Origin: JBFMAI01 sp040755725
GTDB taxonomy: Bacteria > Planctomycetota > Phycisphaerae > UBA1845 > Fen-1342
Direction: 5' to 3'
DNA: 64,000 bases
Assembly (NCBI GenBank): GCA_040755725.1
Contig: JBFMAI010000017.1
Coordinates: forward strand, 104,437-168,436
Positions 43,142-50,585 of this stretch are shown in pieces; position 1 is the stretch's first letter, and each line of letters opens with the position of its first letter. A program made the position numbers and the translations under genes. The notes beneath the pieces are model-generated. The model was given only the letters and a program-made list of their open reading frames with translations. It was not told the DNA's origin and searched no databases.

Positions 43142-45559
43142 CTACGGGCCGGTCAGCAGCCGCACGAAGGGGTTAATGTCGCCGAAGTCCACAAGCCCGT
43201 CGCCGTTGATGTCGCCGTTGAGCAGCGGGCAACCGGGATAGGCGATATGCCACGCGCCCGGATTCGTCAACAGCAGGACGAAGGGGTTGATGTCGCCGAA
43301 GTCCACGTGGCCGTCGCAGTTCGCGTCGCCCACGAGTACCTGTCCGACCGCCAGTGTCGCCTCATACGGGTGCGCATCCACCGCGGTGACGACGAGGTCA
43401 TAGGCGGTCGTTTCGTGGAACGTAACGTTCTGGAACACCGCTTCGCCGGCCGCGTTGGTGGTCGCGCGGTAATAGTCCGGCCCGGTCGGGTGCGTGATGG
43501 CGACCAGGGCCCCGGATACCGGCTGCCCGCCGATCTGGACCGTGACGACGAGGGAGACCGGCTGGCCGTAGGCCACCGCCGCGGGGTGATTCACTGCGAG
43601 CGTCCGCGGCGCCTGCGTGCGGATGTTCATCTCCGGGTCACCAAAGTAGTGGAACATGTAGCACTCGCCGGCGGTGGTGTTGTTCAATCCCTCGTACATG
43701 GCCATGTAGTACTTGCCATAGTTGAGGGCTTCGGCGGGTCGGCGGGACACCGGGTACATGTTTCCCGTGTGCGACGGGTCATACCCCGCGAACATGCACG
43801 TGTAGATGCCGTGGGTCAGCAGGTCGTTGTGACCCGAGTAGCTCGTCCGTGTTGCGCCGACCGCCCCGACCGCTCCGCCCGGGTACTTTCGCAGGAACGC
43901 CTCGCAAAAACACTCGCTGACCTGGAACGACCCCGTGCTGCAATTCAAACTGAAAACCACGGGCGTCATCACGCCGTTGTTCAGGGCCGCGATGTGCGTA
44001 TTCGTGTAGGGCGGGTAGCTCCACCCGGTTTCGCCGCCGTGGTCGCGGTGTTGCAGGATGCTCACGCCGGTGTTGATGGCCGCGGACACCTGCTGGACGG
44101 CGTTGCTGGTCGTGGTCCACCGGCTGGTGATCCAGGTCGGGATGGGATCGGGAATGCCGGCCCCCCAGCGAATCTGGTTCAGCGCCTCGCGGTGCGGGTA
44201 CGATGTCGTCTTGAAGTGATACGTCGAGAAGCTCATCGGCCAGTAATTGGGGCACAATGCCGTATACCCGCCCCAGCCCTGCTCGTTGACCAGGAAATCG
44301 TACACCGTCGTCGCGGTCTCCATGAACCAGCGGTCCGCCCAACTGTCGTTGTTGTTGTCCTCAAACTCCGCCGCCGCCAGAAAGTTGTGGTACCAGTTGC
44401 CGCCGTCCGGTGTCCGGTCGTAGGTCAGCAGTTTGCCCACCATGTTGGTGAGCTGGGTCTCGTTGGCCGGGGACAGGCGGGCCAGTGTCAGGTCGGCGTA
44501 GTAGTCGGTGCCCGCGATGCAGGCGTACGGGTGGTCCGAGGTGCAGCTCAGCGAGCCCGTGTACTGCGCCGGCGGCACGTCGCCCGAGTCCCCGACCAAC
44601 AGCACGAACGACGGCGCCGGGGTCCAGGTCTGGTACGCGTTCTTGATGTAGGCCTGCACGTGGGCCGTGGTCGTGCCCACTTCCGACATCTTCGCTATTC
44701 GAGTGATGAACCCCTTGCGGTGCTTCCACTCGGCCAGCGGCAAAATCTCCTCGTAGTACGTGTCCTTGACGATGATCAGGTAGTCCGCCGCCGGTCCCGT
44801 GGATAGCCCGTCGCCGGCCCACGTCGCGGCGGTCGCCACCGGCTCGTAATTGATGATCACCGCGGCGGCCAGCGATTCGGACCACGGCGTGGCCACCCGC
44901 TGCTTGTCGGCGGCGGCGGCCGGGTCGGGCGTACCGACGAACCGGATCGTGAACCGCACGCTGGTCAGCGCCCGCAGCATCCGCGTCGCCGCGTTGTACT
45001 GAACCGGGCACACCCTCACGAACACGATGTGCCGACCGCGCAGGATGCCGGGCTCCTCCAAGACCACCGGGCTGGCGGGAACGAACGCACCGTCCGCATA
45101 CGCCGCCTCGTGCCGCACGAACGGGGGATTATCGGAGCCGTCGCTGTCCGGCGGCGGCGGCTGCAAGGGGTACACGACGTACCCGCCGCCCAGCTCAACC
45201 CATTCCGCATTCAGGAGCTCGACGACCGGCGCGGTGCCGGCGGGGAACTCCAGGAAGAAGCCCTTGAACGGCAGCTCGGGGTACCCGAACGCCTCCGCCG
45301 TCGCCCCGCAGCCCGGCACACTGAGCTGTGCGTACGCGCGGCCGTCCGCCCCCGTCACCGGCCGGGCCCACACGCCTGGCGTGTCAAAGCGAAGCGTGAT
45401 ATCCGTGGCGAGCTGCGATTCGACCCAGACGTTGGCCGTGACCGGCGGCATCGCCTGATTCACCGGCAGCCACTCGGTCGGACCCGCCAGCGCGATTGTG
45501 GGCAATCCGATGCACATAGCCGCCATTAGGCTCAGTTCGCGCGTGATCAGGGCTTTCAT
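43142..45559 (-). CDS. Secreted C25-family (gingipain-like) peptidase with dockerin-like end
   Basis: 805 residues. Signal peptide (1-25, ALA). Propeptide-like beta domain, then the C25 caspase-fold catalytic domain with His in ILQHRDHGGETGW (near 505) and Cys in FSLNCSTGSFQ (near 539). An Ig-like domain (LAVNHPAAVAYGQPVSLVVT) follows. The end carries two dockerin-like calcium repeats, GDANCDGHVDFGDINPFVLL and GDINGDGLVDFGDINPFVRL. Probably exported and surface-attached or part of a cohesin-like sorting scheme. It is monocistronic. Confidence 0.9.
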   Translation of the reverse strand: MKALITRELSLMAAMCIGLPTIALAGPTEWLPVNQAMPPVTANVWVESQLATDITLRFDTPGVWARPVTGADGRAYAQLSVPGCGATAEAFGYPELPFKGFFLEFPAGTAPVVELLNAEWVELGGGYVVYPLQPPPPDSDGSDNPPFVRHEAAYADGAFVPASPVVLEEPGILRGRHIVFVRVCPVQYNAATRMLRALTSVRFTIRFVGTPDPAAAADKQRVATPWSESLAAAVIINYEPVATAATWAGDGLSTGPAADYLIIVKDTYYEEILPLAEWKHRKGFITRIAKMSEVGTTTAHVQAYIKNAYQTWTPAPSFVLLVGDSGDVPPAQYTGSLSCTSDHPYACIAGTDYYADLTLARLSPANETQLTNMVGKLLTYDRTPDGGNWYHNFLAAAEFEDNNNDSWADRWFMETATTVYDFLVNEQGWGGYTALCPNYWPMSFSTYHFKTTSYPHREALNQIRWGAGIPDPIPTWITSRWTTTSNAVQQVSAAINTGVSILQHRDHGGETGWSYPPYTNTHIAALNNGVMTPVVFSLNCSTGSFQVSECFCEAFLRKYPGGAVGAVGATRTSYSGHNDLLTHGIYTCMFAGYDPSHTGNMYPVSRRPAEALNYGKYYMAMYEGLNNTTAGECYMFHYFGDPEMNIRTQAPRTLAVNHPAAVAYGQPVSLVVTVQIGGQPVSGALVAITHPTGPDYYRATTNAAGEAVFQNVTFHETTAYDLVVTAVDAHPYEATLAVGQVLVGDANCDGHVDFGDINPFVLLLTNPGAWHIAYPGCPLLNGDINGDGLVDFGDINPFVRLLTGP

Positions 45560-45811
45560 CGCTGTCCTCCATCGTCAGTGGGAGCCTGGTCCGGTCGTCG
45601 CCGGACGATGACCTTGCGGTCGGCTCGAAGAAATGAAACCCGGCGCACCCAACCCAGTTGTCCGCGACGCGTGCGTCGCCGGCGTGCCGCCCGCCACCGC
45701 GGGCCTCGGCTCGCCGGTTCTACCTCCGACAGCATACCGCGCGACGGACCGGCGGAGCAACAAGAACATGACGTTTCGGCCCGGGAATCTGTGTTGGACA
45801 GGAGCGAGCCG
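45560..45811. other. Intergenic region between the C25 peptidase and the zinc-ribbon membrane protein
   Basis: 252 bases. Upstream of the peptidase (start 45559) and downstream of the membrane protein gene. Some short GC-rich inverted repeats are visible near 45670-45720 (GCGTGCGTCGCCGGCGTGCC area). No promoter pair or gene is supported. Confidence 0.3.
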
Positions 45812-46741
45812 TCAGGGGTTCTCCAGCCCGTTGGCGATTTCGTCGGCTTCCGGGGGTGGCTTCTCCGGGGGGCGGTCGTGGATGGCCCAGAGCGTTCGTC
45901 GGGCCAGAATGACCAGCCGCAGCGTGGCGACGCCGAGCCACAGCCCCGCCAGCGTTGCCAGGGTCGTGAGCACCATCAGGAAGGCGCTCCAGTCGGTGTT
46001 GGGACGGGCCTGCGGACGCAGCACGAGGACCAGCAGGCCGGCGGCAGCCACCGCGACGACGGCGACCAAGACCTGGCTGGCGTATGCCGCCAGCCGCTTG
46101 TTCGGCACCATCCGCATCATGTGCCGCAAGCGGTGCAGGAAGATGGCCATCGGGACGGCGGCGAACAACACCTGCACGAGGCACTCCACGAAGTGGCCCC
46201 AGAACCAGACGGCGGCCGCGATCAACACGACGGCGACCACGCCGATCGTGGCCAGGAACAGGCCGCGGCCGTAGCGGGCGAGGTAGTACGCGGCGGAGTG
46301 TCGCCCCGTGAAGACGACCGTTCCCACCAGGGCCACGATGCCGGCCAGCATCGCCCCGGTCAGCACGACATCGAACGCCGAGTCGATGGCGTGCAGCACG
46401 CTCCGCGATAACACGAGCGTGCTGACCAGCATGAAGAGCGTGATCGCGGCCACCAGGACGGCCGGGTAGACCACGATGTGGGACATCCTGTACAGCCGGC
46501 GGATCTCCGGCGCGGGCGCGTCGATGAGGAAGCCGCCATAGACCGAGTCGTACACGGAGTGCCGGCAGACGGCACAAGCGCCCTCGACGGACTGACCGCG
46601 GAGATCCGTCCCGCACTTGATGCACAAGCACGAGGCGACGACCCGCTTGTTCAAGTCGACCGGGTCTGCTCGACGCACCCTGTGGCCGGGAGCCAACCCC
46701 ATGCACGCCTCTCCGCACCCATAGGACTTGCCTACGGACAT
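45812..46741 (-). CDS. Zinc-ribbon membrane protein
   Basis: 309 residues. The N-terminus has a four-cysteine zinc ribbon (CIKCGTDLRGQSVEGACAVC, near 40-59). About six or seven membrane helices follow (VVYPAVLVAAITLFMLVSTL, ATIGVVAVVLIAAAVWFW, VLVAVVAVAAAGLLVLVL and others), with a charged C-terminus (RPPEKPPPEADEIANGLENP). Such double-zinc-ribbon membrane proteins are frequent in Planctomycetota and of unknown function. ATG at 46741; one at 46702 is also possible. It follows pilT by 55 bases and may be in its operon. Confidence 0.75.
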   Translation of the reverse strand: MSVGKSYGCGEACMGLAPGHRVRRADPVDLNKRVVASCLCIKCGTDLRGQSVEGACAVCRHSVYDSVYGGFLIDAPAPEIRRLYRMSHIVVYPAVLVAAITLFMLVSTLVLSRSVLHAIDSAFDVVLTGAMLAGIVALVGTVVFTGRHSAAYYLARYGRGLFLATIGVVAVVLIAAAVWFWGHFVECLVQVLFAAVPMAIFLHRLRHMMRMVPNKRLAAYASQVLVAVVAVAAAGLLVLVLRPQARPNTDWSAFLMVLTTLATLAGLWLGVATLRLVILARRTLWAIHDRPPEKPPPEADEIANGLENP

Positions 46742-46796
46742 CCTAGCGGATCGGTGGCCGGACTGGAAGCGCGACGGGCACCGCCCCCGCCTGCCG

Positions 46797-47924
46797 CTAC
46801 GTCCGCTTCATTTCGTCCTCCAGGACGCGCGGTTCGTTGGCGACGCGTTCGGCTTCGGCCAGGGAGATGGTCCCGGCCTTGACGAGTGTGGCGAGCGACC
46901 GCTCCAGGGTGGTCATCCGCTGGCGCGGCTCGTCGCGGGTGTTGGTCTGGAGCAACGAGTAAATCTGGTCGAGCTTGAGCTGCCGGATGCAGTTGGCCAC
47001 GGAGTAAGTGTTATTAAGTATCTCCATGACCGCCACCCGGCCGTGCTGATCCTGCCGCTGCACGAGCTTCTGCGAGATGATGTAGCGCAGCCCCAGCGAG
47101 AGCTGGCTGGCGATTTCGTCAGCCCGGTTCGCCGGGTACATGTCCAGCAGCCGCGTCACCGTCCCCACCGCGTTGCGCGTGTGGATGCCGGAGAAGACCA
47201 GGTGGCCGGTCTCGGCCGCGGCCAGGGTCCACTGGGCCGACTCGGGGTCGGTCATTTCGCCGACGAAGATGACATCGGGGTCCTCGCGCAGGCAGTCCCG
47301 CAGGCCGCGCTCGTAGTTGGGCACGTCGCGGCCGATCGCCCGCTGTGAGATCATCGCGGTGGAACTGTCGTACTCGTATTCGATCGGGTCTTCGAGCGTG
47401 ATGATGTGACACGGCCGCGTGCGGGCGATTTCGTTGATCAGGGCCGCGATGGTGGTGGACTTGCCCGCCCCGGTGGTCCCGGTCACCAGCACCAGCCCCT
47501 GCGTCAGATTGACGATGTCCTTCCACACGTCGTTGGGGAATCCGATGAAGTCGATCGTCGGCAGCGACGTGTCCAGGGCCCGCATCGCCACCGCGAGCCC
47601 GCGGTTGTCGTAGTAGGCGTTCAACCGGTAGCGAAACCCCTCGATGACCCGTGAGGCGTTGACCGACCGCAGCTTCTCCAGCGTTTGCGTCTGCGTCTCG
47701 TCCAGCAATGTCCGCGCCACCCGCTCCAGCGTCGCCGCGTCCATCGGCCGCGCGTCCGCCATCCGCAGGTTGCCGTCGATACGGTAGCACGGCGGCCGGT
47801 TCACCTTCAAGTGCAGGTCGGTCACGCGGGCGATGCCTTGGCGTTTGAAGGGGGCCAGTAGATCGAGCACGCTCATCTGCCGGTTGTCCGACGCCGCGTA
47901 AATCTTGTCGCTCAAGCTGTCCAT
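46797..47924 (-). CDS. pilT: Type IV pilus retraction-type ATPase PilT
   Basis: 375 residues. Hexameric ATPase that powers pilus retraction or twitching. Walker A VTGTTGAGKSTTIAAL, Asp box IITLEDPIEYEY, Walker B EDPDVIFVGEMTDPESAQWT and His box GHLVFSGIHTRNA are all present. The start at 47924 (MDSLSDKIYA) is chosen over a longer frame. About 9 kb from the pilin and secretin genes. The fur gene 29 bases upstream is on the same strand. Confidence 0.92.
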   Translation of the reverse strand: MDSLSDKIYAASDNRQMSVLDLLAPFKRQGIARVTDLHLKVNRPPCYRIDGNLRMADARPMDAATLERVARTLLDETQTQTLEKLRSVNASRVIEGFRYRLNAYYDNRGLAVAMRALDTSLPTIDFIGFPNDVWKDIVNLTQGLVLVTGTTGAGKSTTIAALINEIARTRPCHIITLEDPIEYEYDSSTAMISQRAIGRDVPNYERGLRDCLREDPDVIFVGEMTDPESAQWTLAAAETGHLVFSGIHTRNAVGTVTRLLDMYPANRADEIASQLSLGLRYIISQKLVQRQDQHGRVAVMEILNNTYSVANCIRQLKLDQIYSLLQTNTRDEPRQRMTTLERSLATLVKAGTISLAEAERVANEPRVLEDEMKRT

Positions 47925-47953
47925 CGCCGGCCGGCACCCTCCGGAGTTCGCGG

Positions 47954-48346
47954 TCACCGTGACTTCTGGGCACACTCCGCGCAGCAACCGTGCAACACCA
48001 GGTCGTGGCCCTCCAGCCGAAAGCCCTTCGGCACGACGGCGTTGAGCAGGGCGTTGCTGCCCAGCACCTCGAACACGCGGTCGCAGTGGCGGCAGTAGAA
48101 ATGGTGGTGGTGCGGCTTGCCGGCGACCTCGTACCGCGGCGGCTCGCCGGGCAACTTGACGATCGTGAGCCAGCCCTCGTCGAGCAGGAGCTTGATCGTG
48201 CGGTAAACGGTGGCGATGCCAAGACCCGGCTTGTGCCGTTGCCCCGCCGCCAGCACCTCGTGCGTGCTCAGCGGCCGATCGGTCTCCGTGAACACGTCAC
48301 GAATCGCCTTCCGCTGGTTCGTGTTTCGCGCCGACGCCCTGGGCAT
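47954..48346 (-). CDS. Fur-family transcriptional regulator
   Basis: 130 residues. Winged helix (QRKAIRDVFTETDRPLSTHE, GIATVYRTIKLLLDEGWL) then a dimer and metal domain with HHHHFYCRHCDRVFEV and C-terminal CCAECAQKS. The two CxxC pairs make the structural zinc site. Whether it senses iron, zinc, manganese or peroxide cannot be told. Start at 48346 (MPRASARNTN). A promoter is proposed at 48390-48417. Confidence 0.9.
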   Translation of the reverse strand: MPRASARNTNQRKAIRDVFTETDRPLSTHEVLAAGQRHKPGLGIATVYRTIKLLLDEGWLTIVKLPGEPPRYEVAGKPHHHHFYCRHCDRVFEVLGSNALLNAVVPKGFRLEGHDLVLHGCCAECAQKSR

Positions 48347-48389
48347 GGTCCGCTCTTTCACCCCACACGGGGGGCAACACACCGCACGC

Positions 48390-48417
48390 ATTATCGTCGG
48401 TCGCCGCCGATCGTCCA
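48390..48417 (-). promoter_or_regulatory. Promoter of the fur-family gene
   Basis: Minus strand TGGACG (48417-48412), 16-base spacer, GATAAT (48395-48390). This matches 4 and 5 of 6 positions. The implied leader is about 37 bases. Confidence 0.4.
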
Positions 48418-48443
48418 GACTTCCCGCCCGATTCCATCCCTGC

Positions 48444-49814
48444 TCACAGCTCGCTCAGGCACCCGTCAAGGCAATCGGCCAGGAAGTCCACGTCGTCGCG
48501 GGTCAGGCACATCGGCGGAGCGAAGCGGATCGTGTTTCGGGGCGCCCCGGCCTTGCCCACCAGCAAACCCCGCTGTTTCGCCCGCTCAACGACGCGGCCG
48601 GCGGCGGCCGTCGCGGGCACCTTGGTCGTACGATCTTCGACCAACTCGATGGCCTGCAACAGCCCCATCCCGCGTACGTCGCCGATCAGCGCGTGTTTCT
48701 CCTGAAGCTCCAGCAACTTGGACCGCAAATAGGCCCCCACCTCGCGGGCTCGCTGCTGCACGCGCTCCCGGTCGATTACTTCCAACGTCGCCAGCCCTGC
48801 CGTCACCGACACCGGGTTACCGCCGAACGTGTTGAAGTGCAGCTTCTGCGTCAGGACGGCGGCGATGTCGGGGCGGGTCGTGACCGCCGACAGCGGCGTG
48901 CCGTTGCCGATGCCCTTGGCCATCGTCACCAGGTCCGGCACGACGCCGAAGTTCTCGAACCCCCAAAAGTGCTCGCCGGTGCGGCCCCAGCCGGTCTGCA
49001 CCTCGTCGGCGACGCACACGCCCCCGTGGCGGCGGACGATTTCGTAAGCGACCTGGAAATACTCGGGCGGCGGGACAATGACGCCGCCGACGCCCTGGAT
49101 CGGCTCCGCGACGAACGCGGCGACACGGCCGCAGGTCTCGTGGCGGATGATTGACTCGATCGCGCGGGCACATTGCAGGTCGCACGCGGGGTAGCGGAGT
49201 CCCAGCGGGCAGCGATAGCAGTACCCGGGGCCGGCGTATTTCACGTCCAGCCCCGCGTCGGCGGCGTATTTCCAGTCGCCGATCGCGTTCATCCGCATCG
49301 TCGCTCCCGTGCCGCCGTGGTACCCGTTGCGCAAACAGATGACCGCGTCGTTCTTCGTGAACAGCCGGGCCATGAGGACGGCGTATTCGTTGGCCTCGCT
49401 GCCCGAGTTGCCGAAGTAGGTCTGCGTGAGCCCGGAGCCCGCCGGCATGTGCTCGGCCAGCGCCCGCGCGTACTGCACGATCGTCGGGTGCAGGTAGATC
49501 GTCGTCGTGTGGACCAGCCGGCCGACCTGCTCCTGGAGCCGCCGCGTCACGTGCGGGTGGCAGTGACCCACGGAGACGCTGACGATGCCGCCGGCGGCGT
49601 CCAGGTACTGCCGGCCCTGCTCGTCCCACACGTACTGCATGTGCCCCTCGACGATGCAGACGGGCTCGTCGTAGTACAGGAACAATCCCGGGTTCAGGTA
49701 CCGGTGCCGCTGGGCCAGAAGCTCGTCGCGCGCCGGCCCGTCGTAGGGTCGGGGCTGGTAGGAACTGGCCGGGAGCGGAACCGCGGTGCCCGGCCGATTC
49801 GCGGAACTCGACAT
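48444..49814 (-). CDS. Class III aminotransferase (AGXT2/ornithine-type)
   Basis: 456 residues, PLP-dependent. Motifs: YVWDEQGRQYLDAAGGIVSV, FGNSGSEANEYAVLMARL, GYHGGTGATMRMNAIG, phosphate-site DEVQTGWGRTGEHFW, the Schiff-base Lys in TMAKGIGNGTPLSAV and HFNTFGGNPVSVTAG. The pattern fits alanine-glyoxylate aminotransferase 2-like enzymes; other omega-aminotransferases are possible. It begins at an ATG at 49814. A short insert with four Cys (CYRCPLGLRYPACDLQC) near residue 200 is unusual and could bind a metal. Confidence 0.88.
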   Translation of the reverse strand: MSSSANRPGTAVPLPASSYQPRPYDGPARDELLAQRHRYLNPGLFLYYDEPVCIVEGHMQYVWDEQGRQYLDAAGGIVSVSVGHCHPHVTRRLQEQVGRLVHTTTIYLHPTIVQYARALAEHMPAGSGLTQTYFGNSGSEANEYAVLMARLFTKNDAVICLRNGYHGGTGATMRMNAIGDWKYAADAGLDVKYAGPGYCYRCPLGLRYPACDLQCARAIESIIRHETCGRVAAFVAEPIQGVGGVIVPPPEYFQVAYEIVRRHGGVCVADEVQTGWGRTGEHFWGFENFGVVPDLVTMAKGIGNGTPLSAVTTRPDIAAVLTQKLHFNTFGGNPVSVTAGLATLEVIDRERVQQRAREVGAYLRSKLLELQEKHALIGDVRGMGLLQAIELVEDRTTKVPATAAAGRVVERAKQRGLLVGKAGAPRNTIRFAPPMCLTRDDVDFLADCLDGCLSEL

Positions 49815-49937
49815 TTTCGGCCTCCCGCCGGGCCGCCCGCCGTCGTCCGCACGACCGCGCGGCCCCGCGCCGCAGTATTATGACGGCCAAGCCGGAACGC
49901 AACCCGCGGCCCCGCGCGGGTGTACATTGACCGGCGC

Positions 49938-49997
49938 AGGAGGGCGATCCCGGCGCGCCGGGATGGCCGAGCCGCGGCTTGTGCGGGGGCTGGCCCG
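49938..49997 (+). repeat. Palindromic repeat, family B copy 3 (diverged)
   Basis: AGGAGGGCGATCCCGGCGCG then CCGGGATGGCCGAGCCGCGG, matching the left two thirds of copy 1 almost exactly, but the right arm differs. It lies just upstream of the small lipoprotein gene. Confidence 0.6.
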
Positions 49998-50047
49998 TCA
50001 TCGGGCGTCGGGCGACCCCGTCCCGCGGCGTTACAACGAGGTGGACG

Positions 50048-50458
50048 ATGCGACGGACCGTTCCGCTGCTGCTGGTGCTGCTGCTGTTGGCGGGCGGGTG
50101 CGTCAGCCGGCCGAAGGGGCCGGACACGCCGACGATGCAACGGATCGACTCGGCGACGCACATCATCGAGTATCCCAGTCAGCGGCTGATAATACTGAAG
50201 CAGGTCGCCGGCGAGCCGGAATTGCAGCCCCACGAGCAGATCTACCTCGTGAACGCGATTCTGATGGGTGGGTTCAGCTCGGACCGGGCGGAGGCGCTGA
50301 TCACGTTGATTCGCAACCCGTGCTGCACGCCCGCGACGCGCGAGTATATTCGCGCGGGGCTCAAGAAAGCGCGCTTCCTCGGACGCGACGAGCGCAACGT
50401 CATCGACGCGCTCACCGCGGCGGAATCGCCGCGCCCATCGACGGGCGTCGCGCCGTAG
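50048..50458 (+). CDS. Small lipoprotein of unknown function
   Basis: 136 residues. Lipoprotein signal MRRTVPLLLVLLLLAGGC with lipobox LAGGC (Cys 18). The mature part has a helical region (EQIYLVNAILMGGFSSDRAE) and Cys in NPCCTPATREYI. Start at 50048 with GAGGTGG upstream. Faces glgB convergently across a perfect inverted repeat. No function can be given. Confidence 0.7.
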   Translation: MRRTVPLLLVLLLLAGGCVSRPKGPDTPTMQRIDSATHIIEYPSQRLIILKQVAGEPELQPHEQIYLVNAILMGGFSSDRAEALITLIRNPCCTPATREYIRAGLKKARFLGRDERNVIDALTAAESPRPSTGVAP

Positions 50459-50544
50459 CCCAGAAAAGGGGTCGGGAGTCTTTTTGGATGACTGTTGCGT
50501 TTCTCCGGCCTTCCTGGAAAAAGACTCCCGACCCCTTTTCTGGG
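50459..50544. repeat. Element with 27-bp perfect inverted arms
   Basis: Left arm 50459-50485 (CCCAGAAAAGGGGTCGGGAG then TCTTTTT) and right arm 50518-50544 are exact reverse complements over 27 bases, around a 32-base loop. It occupies the gap between two convergent genes, starting at the last base of the lipoprotein stop codon and ending 41 bases before the glgB stop. It could be a mobile palindrome, and its transcript would form a very stable hairpin in either direction, but no U-run follows outside the stem. Confidence 0.85.
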
Positions 50545-50585
50545 CGCCGGCGGCGCGGGCTGACGCACGCGAATATGCCACTCTC

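Noticed and set aside
50459..50544. The 27-bp palindrome as an ordinary rho-independent terminator
   Set aside because: The T and A runs are inside the stem and no U-run follows the stem on either strand, so it is listed as a repeat element with possible effect on transcript ends.
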